Assembly (NCBI GenBank): GCA_051747385.1
Contig: JBNJGB010000012.1
Coordinates: forward strand, 62,001-126,000
From: JBNJGB01 sp051747385
GTDB lineage: Bacteria > Myxococcota_A > UBA9042 > PHBI01 > JACKFB01
Length of the DNA: 64,000 nt
Direction of reading: 5' to 3'
Shown here: one piece after another, positions 48,462 to 57,195 of the stretch
Layout: the number at the start of each line of letters is the position of its first letter
How positions within the stretch are numbered: position 1 is the stretch's first letter
Notes under the pieces: model-generated
Told to the model about the DNA's origin: nothing
Seen by the model: only the letters and a program-made list of their open reading frames with translations
Databases searched by the model: none
Position numbers and translations under genes: made by a program

Positions 48462-50594
48462 CTACCAATCGTCGTGGGCCTTGGACGTGCGGAACAGCTT
48501 GCCGGCGTTCTTGCACTCCTGCTCCGCGGCGAACTCGATGTCCTCCCAGGTGATGGCGCTGTCCCGCCCGGCCGCGCGATAGGCGGCCCGAACGACCGAG
48601 TTCTTGATGTGCCCACCCGAGAGCTCGAAGGCCTCGCCCAGGTCCTCGAAGTCGATCTCCCCGTCGACGGGCGCCTCCTTCGGGAAGAGCGTCCGCCAGA
48701 TCAGCGCCCGGTGCTCCGGGTTCGGGAACGGGAAGTCGATCTTGTACTGGATGCGCCGGGCGAAGGCGTCGTCGATGTTCTTGTCCAGGTTCGTGGTGAG
48801 GATGGTGACGCCCTCGAACCGCTCGATCTCCTGCAGAAGGAGGTTCACCTCCATGTTGGAGAAGCGGTCCACGGCGTTCTCCACGGCCACGCGCTTGGTA
48901 AACAGGCTGTCCGCCTCGTCGAACAGCAGCATGGAGTGGTTCGCCCGCGCGGAGCTGAAGATCTTCGAGATGTTCTTCTCGGTCTCGCCGATGTACTTGC
49001 TGACGATCTTCGGGATCGAGACCTGGTAGAGCTTCATGCCCAGCTCGGAGGCCATGATCTCGGCACACAGGGTCTTGCCGGTCCCAGGCTCGCCCTTGAA
49101 GAGGATGCAGAGGCCCTTGCCGGTCACCAGCCGCTTGCCGAAGCCCCACTTGCTCATCACGAACACGCGGTTCCGGCAGGCGTCGAGCACCTCGCGGACC
49201 TGGCCCTTCTCGCGGTCGGGAAGGACCAGGTCGTCCAGCGTCAGGTCCACCTTCGACCGGATGGAGTAGTCGTCCATGTTCGCGCGGATCTGCGCCTGGG
49301 CGGCCTCCCGCAGGGCCCCCTGGTCGATGTGCGGATCGTCCCCGTCCGCGGCCCGCGCCTCCGCCCGCCGGAACGCCACCTCCCAGGCGTTGTGGATCTG
49401 CCCGCCGGTCAGCTCGAACCGGCTCGCCAGGTCCTGCAGATCCACGTCGTCGCCGACGGTCACCCCCTCGGGCGCGTGGACCTCCCACAGGGCCTGCCGC
49501 TCGTCGGCCTCGGGCATCCCCAGATCCAGCTTCCACGCCACGTGGCGCTCCACGCCGGGATCCAGCTCCTCCGGGCGGCTGTTGGTCAGCACCGCCAGCC
49601 CGCCGAACCGTCCGAGCTGACCGAACAGCGCCGGCAGCCGGCTGCTCCCCTTGGCCAGGAGCGGCTCGCAGCGGTCGAGCAGCAGCACGGCGCCCTGGAC
49701 CCGGGCCTCGCTCACCAGCGCGTCCACCAGCCGCGGGAAGTCCGTCGCCCCGTGCAGGCTGGCCGAGTCCACGTGCACCAGCGGCCGCCCCAGGTGGTGC
49801 GCCAGGGCCTCCGCCAGGAGGGTCTTGCCCGTCCCGGGCGGTCCGGCCACCTCGACCACCAGCCCGCGCCCCACCGGAAACGGCGGCGCCTGCCCCGGCC
49901 CCTCGGCCGCGAACGCCTTCGCCAGCCGGAGCAGGCTCTCCTTCTCCCCCGGCGGGAGCACCACCTGCTCCAGGCTCGCTCGCGGCATCACCAGCCGCGC
50001 GTGCGGACGCAGGGCCACGTCCAGGCTGCGCCGCCCCAGCACGAAGTCGGCCATCCGCTCGGGCGGCCGAAGCTCGCGGGCGAGCATCCCGGAGCCCTTC
50101 GGCTCCCGGGGCGACTCCAGCGTCAGGAGGCGATGCACGAGCAGCGGCGCGTCCTCCGCGAAGTAGGCCCGGGCCCGCAGCCGATCCTGTCGCCTGGGCA
50201 GCAGCAGGCTCAGCGCCAGGTCCACGTCCACGAAGTCCAGGAGGATGTTGTTGTTGTACCGGGCGATGCGCTGCCGGAAGGACAGGTCCAGCAGGGGCGC
50301 CAGGGCCAGCTCGAGGATCGAGGCCTCGATCGCGTCGAGCCGATGCGTGCCCACGACCTGGTCCAGGGGGAAGCGCCAGCCCTTCTCACCGGCCCAGGCC
50401 CGGAGCTCCGCGATCTCCTCGCCGATGGCCCCGAGCGTCGCCCGGACCTGCTCCTCGGCCTTCGCCGCGTCCTCCTCGGTCTCGAACGCCCCGTGCTTCA
50501 GCCGGACGTGGTGCTCGATCCGCGCCTCCCACCGTCGCAGCACCCGGTCCAGAAAGGCCGCGTTCAGCTCCGAGAAGCCATCCTCCACCGTCAC
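48462..50594 (-). CDS. Tandem AAA+ ATPase
   Basis: 710 residues. An N-terminal winged-helix-like region (about 1-230) is followed by a first AAA domain with Walker A GPPGTGKT near 252, whose Walker B is VLLLDRCEP (Arg replaces the catalytic Glu), and a second AAA domain with Walker A GEPGTGKT near 500 and an intact Walker B LLFDEADSLF near 555. So the first ring is probably structural and the second hydrolytic. Proteins of this layout (COG0464 type) are frequent near extracellular contractile injection systems and other protein-remodelling loci, but no such partner is here. The start is GTG; a close alternative lies 6 bp downstream. A homologous pair of domains occurs in the gene at 60580. 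Confidence 0.85.
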   Translation of the reverse strand: MTVEDGFSELNAAFLDRVLRRWEARIEHHVRLKHGAFETEEDAAKAEEQVRATLGAIGEEIAELRAWAGEKGWRFPLDQVVGTHRLDAIEASILELALAPLLDLSFRQRIARYNNNILLDFVDVDLALSLLLPRRQDRLRARAYFAEDAPLLVHRLLTLESPREPKGSGMLARELRPPERMADFVLGRRSLDVALRPHARLVMPRASLEQVVLPPGEKESLLRLAKAFAAEGPGQAPPFPVGRGLVVEVAGPPGTGKTLLAEALAHHLGRPLVHVDSASLHGATDFPRLVDALVSEARVQGAVLLLDRCEPLLAKGSSRLPALFGQLGRFGGLAVLTNSRPEELDPGVERHVAWKLDLGMPEADERQALWEVHAPEGVTVGDDVDLQDLASRFELTGGQIHNAWEVAFRRAEARAADGDDPHIDQGALREAAQAQIRANMDDYSIRSKVDLTLDDLVLPDREKGQVREVLDACRNRVFVMSKWGFGKRLVTGKGLCILFKGEPGTGKTLCAEIMASELGMKLYQVSIPKIVSKYIGETEKNISKIFSSARANHSMLLFDEADSLFTKRVAVENAVDRFSNMEVNLLLQEIERFEGVTILTTNLDKNIDDAFARRIQYKIDFPFPNPEHRALIWRTLFPKEAPVDGEIDFEDLGEAFELSGGHIKNSVVRAAYRAAGRDSAITWEDIEFAAEQECKNAGKLFRTSKAHDDW

Positions 50595-50674
50595 GTCGTC
50601 CCCCGGGCCATGAACCGCCCGGGATGATCCGGGACCCCGCCCCCCGCGTCAATGCAGCGGTCCGCACCCCGGCC

Positions 50675-51559
50675 TCAGGGGATGCCCGGCTCCGGCAGGT
50701 CGAGGAGCACCTCCCGCGCAGGCACGGGCAACGGCGGCAGGTGGGGAAACGGTCGGTCGATGGCGAGGGTGCGCCGCTCGATGAAGGCGGGGAGCTCGGA
50801 GAACACGACGTAGGAGACGACCGCCCCCTCGTCCGAGAGCGTCACGGTCGGCTCGTAGTCGAGCCCCGCCACCTGCTCCCGGAGGTCGTCCGAGTACGTC
50901 CGGTCGTCCGTCAGCCGGGCCAGCACGGGCTCCGGACCGCACACCACGCGCCGCGCCTCGACCGCGTGCCAGTACCGGTAGAACTGGTCGGCCATCTCGT
51001 GGAGGATGACCAGCTGGAGATAGCCGGACGGGGCGTCGTCGACGACCACGTGCGGACGCCACGCGTTGTCGTCCGTGCCCTCGGTGTGAAGCTCGTCGTC
51101 GGAGCCGAAGGGCGCCGCGCCGACCTCTCGCGCGTACAGCCGCGGCTCCCCGCCGAGTCCCGTGTAGTGATAGATCCAGTCGAGGACCCACCCGTCCTCC
51201 ATCGCCAGGGCGTCGAGCACGTCGAAGTACGCCATGGCTTCCCAGTCGTCGGCCTGCTTGGCGGGCGGCTCCTGGCGCAGGTGCTCCGGAGGCTCGCCCA
51301 GGTCCTCGTGCAGGCCTTCCACCGCGGAGGCCAGCGCCTCGCACTCGAGCGCGAGGGCCGAAGGCTCGGCGTCCGTGTCCGTCTCCGAGTCCACCGTCTC
51401 CGGGGCCGCGGTCTCGGAGTCGTCGTCGGCCACGTCGACAGATGCGGCGTCGGTGTCCGCCAAGGTGTCGGACGCGGCCGACCCGTCGGACTCGCAGCCG
51501 AGGCCCGGAGCCAGGAAGAGGATCAGGCAGGCTCCGAGGCTCGTACGGGACAAGATCAT
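50675..51559 (-). CDS. Secreted lipoprotein of unknown function
   Basis: 294 residues. Lipoprotein signal (MILSRTSLGACLILFLAPGLG|C) and a Ser/Asp/Thr/Ala-rich acidic linker to about residue 80. A ~210-residue domain follows with WEAMAYFDVLDALAM, WVLDWIYHYTGLGGEP, GYLQLVILHEMADQFYRYWH and VLDYEPTVTLSDEGAVVSY. The HEMADQFYRYWH segment is reminiscent of a helix with His/Glu but is not a complete zinc motif. GGAGGAATCTC precedes the ATG. Divergent from the LEA-like gene, with MITE copy 3 in between. No family recognised. Confidence 0.7.
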   Translation of the reverse strand: MILSRTSLGACLILFLAPGLGCESDGSAASDTLADTDAASVDVADDDSETAAPETVDSETDTDAEPSALALECEALASAVEGLHEDLGEPPEHLRQEPPAKQADDWEAMAYFDVLDALAMEDGWVLDWIYHYTGLGGEPRLYAREVGAAPFGSDDELHTEGTDDNAWRPHVVVDDAPSGYLQLVILHEMADQFYRYWHAVEARRVVCGPEPVLARLTDDRTYSDDLREQVAGLDYEPTVTLSDEGAVVSYVVFSELPAFIERRTLAIDRPFPHLPPLPVPAREVLLDLPEPGIP

Positions 51560-51781
51560 GAGATTCCTCCGTCGCAGCGACCGGTGCGGGCGTGGTGTCG
51601 CCATGCATCACGCCTGCGAGTTCCATGCCAGAAACCTCCAGCCACGACATGCCGGGGCCCGCGCACGCGTCGCACGGCACCGGGCGCCCCGCAGGAATGT
51701 AGAGCTCCTCCACAGCTGCGCAACTTTTGCCCGCTCACGAGCCGCCGTTGCCCCCCAGGGGGCGGCTCGCCTCGGCGCCGC

Positions 51782-51942
51782 AGGGCAATCGCAAAGTCGG
51801 ACAAGTGAGGGCCGCGCGGCGGTACGGCGCCCGGCGCCGAATTGTATCCGCTCGGAAACGATGGACTCTGCGCGTTCGAGAGCAGGCAAGGGCTCGGGCA
51901 AGGGCACGGGCAAGGGAGGGCGGTCGACTTTGCGACCGCCCT
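51782..51942 (+). mobile_element. MITE-like non-autonomous element, copy 3 (161 bp)
   Basis: Same ends as the other copies: left AGGGCAATCGCAAAGTCG, right CGACTTTGCGACCGCCCT, with the right-end hairpin and a five-unit hexamer array containing GGCTCG and GGCACG variants. It is flanked by CCTCGGCGCCGC (51770-51781) and GCTCGGCGCCGC (51943-51954), an 11/12-bp duplication. It lies in the 475-bp gap between the divergent lipoprotein and LEA-like genes, ending 92 bp before the latter's ATG; the rest of the gap shows no gene. Confidence 0.88.
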
Positions 51943-52034
51943 GCTCGGCGCCGCCGATGGGGTTGGCAGAACCTGCTACGAGCGCGATGATGTCGGGCGG
52001 GGATGCCACACACGCCATGCCCGGGAGGGGCGAG

Positions 52035-52640
52035 ATGAAGATGTTGCGACGCATGTTGCTGGCCACGGCCGTGCTCGGCCTGCTGGCGGCTCCGGCGATG
52101 GCCGGCCCGCCGGACCGCAAGCCCGGCAAGGGCATGGAGAAGGCGGCGGGCAAGAAGGCCGGCGAAGCCCGAGAGGAGGCCGGCGAGGCCCGAGAGAAAG
52201 GCGCCAAGGAGGCCGGCGAGGCCCGAGAGAAGGGCGCCGAGAAGGCCGAACGGGCCCGGGAAAAGGGCGCCAAAAAGGCCGAACAGGCCCGAGAAAAGGG
52301 CGCCGAGAAGGCCGACGAGGCCCGAGAGAAGGGCGAAGAGGGCCGCGAGAAGGCAGCCGGCCAGGCCCGGCGCGTGCGGAAGCAGGCGGCGCAGGAGCGC
52401 GAGAAGCACATCCGCCGGATGGCGAAGATCGCGCGCCTGAAACAGATCGCGAAGGACAAGGGCAACGACGAGCTCCGCGAGCGGGCCGACGCGCTCGAGG
52501 AGAAGGAGAGCCGGCGTCACGCCCGGACCATGGAGCGCATCCGCGAGAGCGGGACCACCGAGAAGCGCCGTGCGGGCGACGAGGCCGGCGAGCGCCGGAA
52601 GGCACGAGACCGCCGCGGGGCGGAGGAGGAGGGACGATGA
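52035..52640 (+). CDS. Secreted LEA-like protein with 11-residue amphipathic repeats
   Basis: 201 residues. Signal peptide to about 23 (MKMLRRMLLATAVLGLLAAPAMAG), then a highly charged Ala/Lys/Glu/Arg stretch. It contains at least five 11-residue repeats of the type GEAREKGAEKA (variants ERAREKGAKKA, EQAREKGAEKA) at about 40-115, followed by longer basic helices (RRMAKIARLKQIAKDKG). The 11-mer periodicity matches group-3 LEA proteins and apolipoprotein-type amphipathic helices, which protect membranes or proteins in desiccation and salt stress. Starts at 52035 with GGGAGGGG upstream. Coupled by ATGA to the acidic lipoprotein that follows. Confidence 0.8.
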   Translation: MKMLRRMLLATAVLGLLAAPAMAGPPDRKPGKGMEKAAGKKAGEAREEAGEAREKGAKEAGEAREKGAEKAERAREKGAKKAEQAREKGAEKADEAREKGEEGREKAAGQARRVRKQAAQEREKHIRRMAKIARLKQIAKDKGNDELRERADALEEKESRRHARTMERIRESGTTEKRRAGDEAGERRKARDRRGAEEEGR

Positions 52641-52954
52641 AGCGGTTCTGGACGATCCTCGTCGTCGCGGCGTCCCTGGCGCTCGTGGCGGGCTGCGAGC
52701 AGGAGCAGCCGGCCCAGGAGGAGACGGACGAGAAGGCACAGGGCGCGGAGGAGCAGGAGCAGGCCCCGGCCGAGGAGACGGAGGCGGCGAAGCCGGACGA
52801 GCCGACCGCCGAGGAGGCGCCGGCCCTCGACGAGTCGGCGGTGAAGGCCGAGGCCAAGGCCGAGGCCGAAGCGGAGATCTCGGCCGACAACGCCGCCGAG
52901 GTGGCCGACCAGCTCGAGCGGGAGATCGAGGCCGAGCTGGGCGCCGAGGAGTAA
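52637..52954 (+). CDS. Small acidic Ala/Glu lipoprotein
   Basis: 105 residues with a lipoprotein signal (MKRFWTILVVAASLALVAG|C) followed by an extremely Glu/Ala-rich helix (EETDEKAQGAEEQEQ, KAEAKAEAEAEISADN, ADQLEREIEAELGAEE). No folded domain seen. The start codon overlaps the stop of the LEA-like gene (ATGA), so translation is coupled; the basic partner and this acidic protein could pair electrostatically. Function unknown. The next gene, Uma2, follows after 125 bp. Confidence 0.75.
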   Translation: MKRFWTILVVAASLALVAGCEQEQPAQEETDEKAQGAEEQEQAPAEETEAAKPDEPTAEEAPALDESAVKAEAKAEAEAEISADNAAEVADQLEREIEAELGAEE

Positions 52955-53079
52955 CAAGCGTCGCCGGGCGGGCGAGGCCCACGGCGAGAAGAACGGAGGC
53001 GTCTGCCGCAGCCGCGACTTCGACCCGTGGGCGCCGCCGCGTGGCCGGGCCTGGGCGGGGCTGCTAGAATCGGACCGTG

Positions 53080-53658
53080 ATGACGCTCCAGCCGACCACG
53101 ACCGGACATCTGCCCCGAAAGCGTCCCCTCTCCGTGGACGAGTACCACCGCATGGTCGAGGCGGGTGTACTGAGCCCCGACGAGCGGGTGGAGCTCATCG
53201 AGGGGGAGCTCTTCGAGATGTCGCCGCACGGACCGCCCCACGCCTCGATCCTCGCGCTTCTGAACCAATCCCTGGTGCGACAGACTCCGGAGGGCTGGAC
53301 GGTGCGGCCGCAGCTCCCGCTCACGGTGGACGATCACAGCGAGCCCGAGCCGGACCTGGCGGTGGTCGCGGACGACGCGGCGGACTGGCGCGAGGTGCAC
53401 CCGGCCACGGCGGCGCTCGTCGTGGAGGTCGCGGACTCCTCGCTCGCCCTCGACCGGGACAAGGCGAGGCTCTACGCCCGCGCCGGCGTCGGCGAGTACT
53501 GGCTCGTGGACGTGGCCGGCCGCGCCGTCGAAGTCTACCGCGACCCGGACCCGAAGGCGGAGCGATACCGGACGATGGAGACGCTCTCCCCGGGCGACAC
53601 CCTCCAGCCCCGCGGACTCCCCCGGGTGAGCATCGCCGTCACCGACATGTTCGCGTAG
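53080..53658 (+). CDS. Uma2-family (DUF820) putative nuclease
   Basis: 192 residues with the PD-(D/E)xK layout of Uma2 proteins: YHRMVEAGVLSPDERVELIEG near 20-40, SEPEPDLAVV near 90 (metal Asp), VVEVADSSLALDRDKARLYARAGV near 113-136 (Glu and Lys) and EYWLVD near 138. The family is widespread in myxobacteria and cyanobacteria and is assumed to have endonuclease activity, though the biological role is undefined. The GTG at 53077 and the ATG at 53080 are both possible; the ATG was used. Stands alone ahead of an epimerase gene. Confidence 0.88.
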   Translation: MTLQPTTTGHLPRKRPLSVDEYHRMVEAGVLSPDERVELIEGELFEMSPHGPPHASILALLNQSLVRQTPEGWTVRPQLPLTVDDHSEPEPDLAVVADDAADWREVHPATAALVVEVADSSLALDRDKARLYARAGVGEYWLVDVAGRAVEVYRDPDPKAERYRTMETLSPGDTLQPRGLPRVSIAVTDMFA

Positions 53659-53691
53659 CCGGGCAACGGGTCCGCCGATAGGATCCTGCAC

Positions 53692-54666
53692 ATGGCTCGT
53701 GACGACGGTCCCACCCTGCTCACCGGCGCCTTCGGCAACCTGGGGCAGGTGTGCCTCGAGCACCTCGTCGTCCACGGACACGACGTCGTCTGCACGGACG
53801 CGCCGACTCGGGCGAACCGGCGGACCGCCCGGCGGCTGGGCTGGGGCGGGCGCACGGTGTGGGCCGACGTCACCGACACGGAGGCCCTCGCCCGGGTCGT
53901 CGGCGAGTCCTCGGGCATCCTCCACCTGGCCGGCGTCCTGCCGCCCGGGTCCGAGGCGGAGCCGGGCCTCGCGCGGCGCGTCAACGTGGGCGCGACCGCC
54001 GGGCTGGTCGACCTGGCGTCACGACACAGCGATCCGCCGGTGTTCGTCTACCCCTCCTCGGTGACCGTGTTCGGCCACCAGCAGGACCGACCGGGGCCGC
54101 GGACGGCGGACGACCCGGTCGAGGCGACCGATCACTACACGTCGCACAAGCTCGCCTGCGAGGCCGTCCTGCGCGGCAGCCCCCTGCCCTGGGTCGTGGC
54201 CCGCGTCGGGGTCTCGGTGGACGCGCGCACCACGAGGACGGACGCCGGGACCATGAGGCGGCTCCTGGGCGTGTCTCCCGACAACCGGCTGGAGTGGGTG
54301 CACCCGCGCGATGTGGCCACGGCCCTGGTGAACGCGCTCCGGACCCCCGAGGCTTGGCGCCGCGTCCTGCTCGTCGGCGGGGGCCCCGCGTGCCGGGTCA
54401 GTCACGCGCGCTTCCTCCAGGCGGCCTTCGGGGCCGCGGGCATTCACCTGCCCCCGGACCTGCTCGGCGCCGACGCCTACTACACGGACTGGATGGACAC
54501 GGCGGAGTCCCAGCGACTCCTGTGCTATCAGCACCACACCTTCGAGGACTACGAGCGCGAGCTTCGCGCCAGGCTCCGCCTGCTCCGGCCATTTCTTCGT
54601 CCCCTCTCGCCGCTCGTCGTGGCGGGGTTGCGCCGCTGGCTGCGCGCCGGGAGGACGGACCCATGA
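53692..54666 (+). CDS. NAD-dependent epimerase/dehydratase
   Basis: 324-residue extended SDR. Rossmann motif LLTGAFGNLGQV near 9-20 (GxxGxxG), active-site SSVTVFGHQQ near 121 and YTSHK (YxxxK) near 145. It acts on nucleotide sugars or sterol-like ketones; substrate unspecific. Its stop overlaps the ATG of the ene-reductase gene (ATGA), indicating a joint pathway. A basic C-terminal end (RRWLRAG) does not look like a membrane anchor. Similar family, but only distantly, to the 3-beta-HSD-type gene at 1349. Confidence 0.85.
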   Translation: MARDDGPTLLTGAFGNLGQVCLEHLVVHGHDVVCTDAPTRANRRTARRLGWGGRTVWADVTDTEALARVVGESSGILHLAGVLPPGSEAEPGLARRVNVGATAGLVDLASRHSDPPVFVYPSSVTVFGHQQDRPGPRTADDPVEATDHYTSHKLACEAVLRGSPLPWVVARVGVSVDARTTRTDAGTMRRLLGVSPDNRLEWVHPRDVATALVNALRTPEAWRRVLLVGGGPACRVSHARFLQAAFGAAGIHLPPDLLGADAYYTDWMDTAESQRLLCYQHHTFEDYERELRARLRLLRPFLRPLSPLVVAGLRRWLRAGRTDP

Positions 54667-55883
54667 GCTTCGAGGACGCCTTCACGCCCGTCGAGCTGGG
54701 TCCGCTGCGCCTTCGGAACCGCTTCGTCAAGACGGCCACCTACGAGGGCCTGTGCCCCGACGCCGCCCCGTCGCCGGCGCTCGTGGAGCACCACCGGCTC
54801 GTGGCCGCCGGCGGCGTCGGGATGTCGACGGTGGCCTACGCGAGCGTCTCGGCGGACGGGCGCACGTTCCCGGAGCAGCTCTACATGCGGCCGTCGATCG
54901 TCCCGGGGCTGGCTCGCGTGGCCGGCGCGGTGCACGAGGAGGGGGCCGCCGCCTCGCTCCAGCTCGGCCATTGCGGGTACTTCAGCAAGAACACGAAGGT
55001 CCGCGGTCGGCGCTCCCTCGGTCCGTCCCGCCTGTTCAACGCCTACGGCGTGTTCAAGGGCATGCTCTTCTCCAGGGCCATGACCCCCGCGGACCTCGAC
55101 GCGGTGGTCGACGACTTCGGCGAGGCCTCCCGGCTGGCGATCGAGGCCGGCTTCGACGCCGTGGAGCTCCACCTGGGCCACGGCTACCTGCTCAGCCAGT
55201 TCCTCAGCCCCTGGTCGAACCGGCGTCAGGACGAGTACGGCGGGCCGATCCACAATCGCCTGCGGCTGCCCCTGCGGGTCGTGCGGCGCGTCCGGGAGGT
55301 CGTGGGCTCGGCGCCGATCCTGTGCAAGATCAACCTGGACGACGGCTTCGCGGGCGGGCTCGGGCTCGACGACGCCCTGGCTGTGGCCGCGGAGCTGGAC
55401 CGCGCCGGCGTCGACGCCCTCGTGACCAGCGGCGGCTTCACCAGCCGGACGCCGCTGTATCTGCTGCGGGGCGACCGCCCCCTGCGCGACATGATCGCCG
55501 TGGAGGGCAGCCGCGCGCAGAGGGCGGCCCTGCACGTCTTCGGACCCGCGGTCGTGAAGGCCTGGCCCTTCGAGGAGAACTTCTTCCAGCCCGCGGCCGA
55601 GCGGGTGCTGGCCCGCGTCGGCTGTCGCGTCTGCCTCCTTGGCGGTATCTGCTCCCGGGAGGGCGTCGAGCGCGCCATGGACGCCGGGTTCCCCCTGCTG
55701 GCCGTCGGTCGGGCGTTGATCCACGACCCCGACTTCCTGCACAAGCTGCGCGACGGGACGTTGGAGCGGAGCGGCTGCACCCACTGCAACCGCTGCATCG
55801 CCGAGATGGACCGGGACGGGGTCCGCTGCGCCCTCCCGGAGGCCCCCGGCCACACGGCGTGGCCCCGCGCGACCGGGGCCTAG
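54663..55883 (+). CDS. Old Yellow Enzyme/2,4-dienoyl-CoA-reductase-type flavin reductase
   Basis: 406 residues. FMN-binding TIM barrel with FTPVELGPLRLRNRFVKTAT near 7-26, LQLGHCGYFSKN near 100, the active region HLGHGYLLSQFLSPWSNRR near 168-186 (HxxHGYL-type) and GGICSREGVE near 325. A Cys cluster CTHCNRC-x11-C near 372-390 resembles the [4Fe-4S] site of dienoyl-CoA reductases, but the C-terminal FAD/NAD domain of that family is absent. It reduces activated alkenes. Coupled to the epimerase gene by ATGA, so both may modify the same substrate. Confidence 0.85.
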   Translation: MSFEDAFTPVELGPLRLRNRFVKTATYEGLCPDAAPSPALVEHHRLVAAGGVGMSTVAYASVSADGRTFPEQLYMRPSIVPGLARVAGAVHEEGAAASLQLGHCGYFSKNTKVRGRRSLGPSRLFNAYGVFKGMLFSRAMTPADLDAVVDDFGEASRLAIEAGFDAVELHLGHGYLLSQFLSPWSNRRQDEYGGPIHNRLRLPLRVVRRVREVVGSAPILCKINLDDGFAGGLGLDDALAVAAELDRAGVDALVTSGGFTSRTPLYLLRGDRPLRDMIAVEGSRAQRAALHVFGPAVVKAWPFEENFFQPAAERVLARVGCRVCLLGGICSREGVERAMDAGFPLLAVGRALIHDPDFLHKLRDGTLERSGCTHCNRCIAEMDRDGVRCALPEAPGHTAWPRATGA

Positions 55884-56130
55884 CGCACTCCCCGGAGTCG
55901 TCCCGGGCACGCCATCCCGCCGTACGTCGCCGTGGTCCTCCTGTGCAGCGACGGCGCGAGGTCCGCGACGGTCCGCGAGGCGTTCCGGCCCGCCGTCGCC
56001 GCTGTCGACGAGGCCACCATGCGCCGCGCCAACGGCATGGTCAGCCGCCAGGAGGACCAGCGCTCTCCCGCCGCAGCGGCGCGGTGGCTGGACGAGCGAC
56101 CCGCCCGATAGTAGGACGGCCCACGGCGCG

Positions 56131-57156
56131 ATGGCCCGCGCCGGCACCGCACCCGGCCCTGGAGTCGACCCCGTGGAACGCACATCCAAGCTCCGCAGCC
56201 CCGTCCTCCTCGCCCTCCTCGGTGTGGCGGTGGTGGCCACGCTGGTCGGACTGTCCCTGGCTCTGAACCGGGCTACCTCGCAGGTCGACGCGCTGGGCCA
56301 GAAGCTCGAGCGATCCATCAAGCGCCCCGGTTTCCCCGTCACGGACCGCCCCGTGGACTTCGAGGTCGACTTCTACGGCATGACCTACACGGGGAACACG
56401 CGAAACTGGATCGATCGGCACATCCTCTATTACGGGGCGTACGAGAAGCCGATCCTGTACTTCATGCGCGACGTGATGCGCTCACTCGCCCCTCGGGGTG
56501 GCGTCTTCGTGGACGTCGGAGCCAACACCGGCCAGCACTCGCTGTTCATGTCCGCGTACGCCGAGACCGTCCACGCGTTCGAACCGTTCGAGCGCGTCCT
56601 GAAGCGCTTCCGCGAGATGATCCGGGCCAACGGCGTCGACAACGTCGTCATCCACCCGGTCGGCCTCGGTGACCGGGATGCCACCATCCCGTTCTACGGC
56701 CCCGCCGAGCGCAACCTGGGGACGGGGTCCTTCGACGACGCCATGAACGTCGACAACACCTACCTGGGCGACCTGGAGATCGTCGTCGGAGACGAGGTGT
56801 TCGCGGAGGTGGGCCTGGAGCGGCTGGACCTCCTCAAGATGGACATCGAGGGCTTCGAGAAGGCCGCCCTCGCCGGGCTCGGCGACACCCTTCGCGCCCA
56901 CCGTCCCGTGATCGTGATGGAGCTGAGCGTCGACCCGGACAGCGAGCACACGTTCAAGAGCGAGCAGGCGGTCCGGGACGTCCTCCCGGACGGATACCGG
57001 TTCCTGGAGCTCTCCCCGGACAGCGATCCCGGCACGGGGACCTACTCCCTCCGCGAGTTCACCTTCTCCTTCGGCGAGAAGACGCGACACGACCTCGTGG
57101 CCTATCCCCCGGAGAAGGCGAAGCACGTCCCACGCCACAGCGCGCCGGAGCGATAG
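56131..57156 (+). CDS. Membrane-anchored FkbM-family methyltransferase
   Basis: 341 residues. A single N-terminal transmembrane helix (about 22-45, SPVLLALLGVAVVATLVGLSL) precedes an FkbM SAM-binding domain: GGVFVDVGANTGQHSLFMS near 125, HAFEPFERVLKRFREM near 150 and LLKMDIEGFEKAALAG near 233. It probably O-methylates sugars or lipids at the membrane. The ATG at 56131 has no ribosome site; a GTG at 56173 with GGAG upstream would shorten it by 14 residues. Tail RHDLVAYPPEKAKHV is not conserved. Follows a 247-bp non-coding gap. Confidence 0.85.
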   Translation: MARAGTAPGPGVDPVERTSKLRSPVLLALLGVAVVATLVGLSLALNRATSQVDALGQKLERSIKRPGFPVTDRPVDFEVDFYGMTYTGNTRNWIDRHILYYGAYEKPILYFMRDVMRSLAPRGGVFVDVGANTGQHSLFMSAYAETVHAFEPFERVLKRFREMIRANGVDNVVIHPVGLGDRDATIPFYGPAERNLGTGSFDDAMNVDNTYLGDLEIVVGDEVFAEVGLERLDLLKMDIEGFEKAALAGLGDTLRAHRPVIVMELSVDPDSEHTFKSEQAVRDVLPDGYRFLELSPDSDPGTGTYSLREFTFSFGEKTRHDLVAYPPEKAKHVPRHSAPER

Positions 57157-57195
57157 GGCCGGACCGACTTGACCGCTCGTCGCGCCCGTCGGAGC

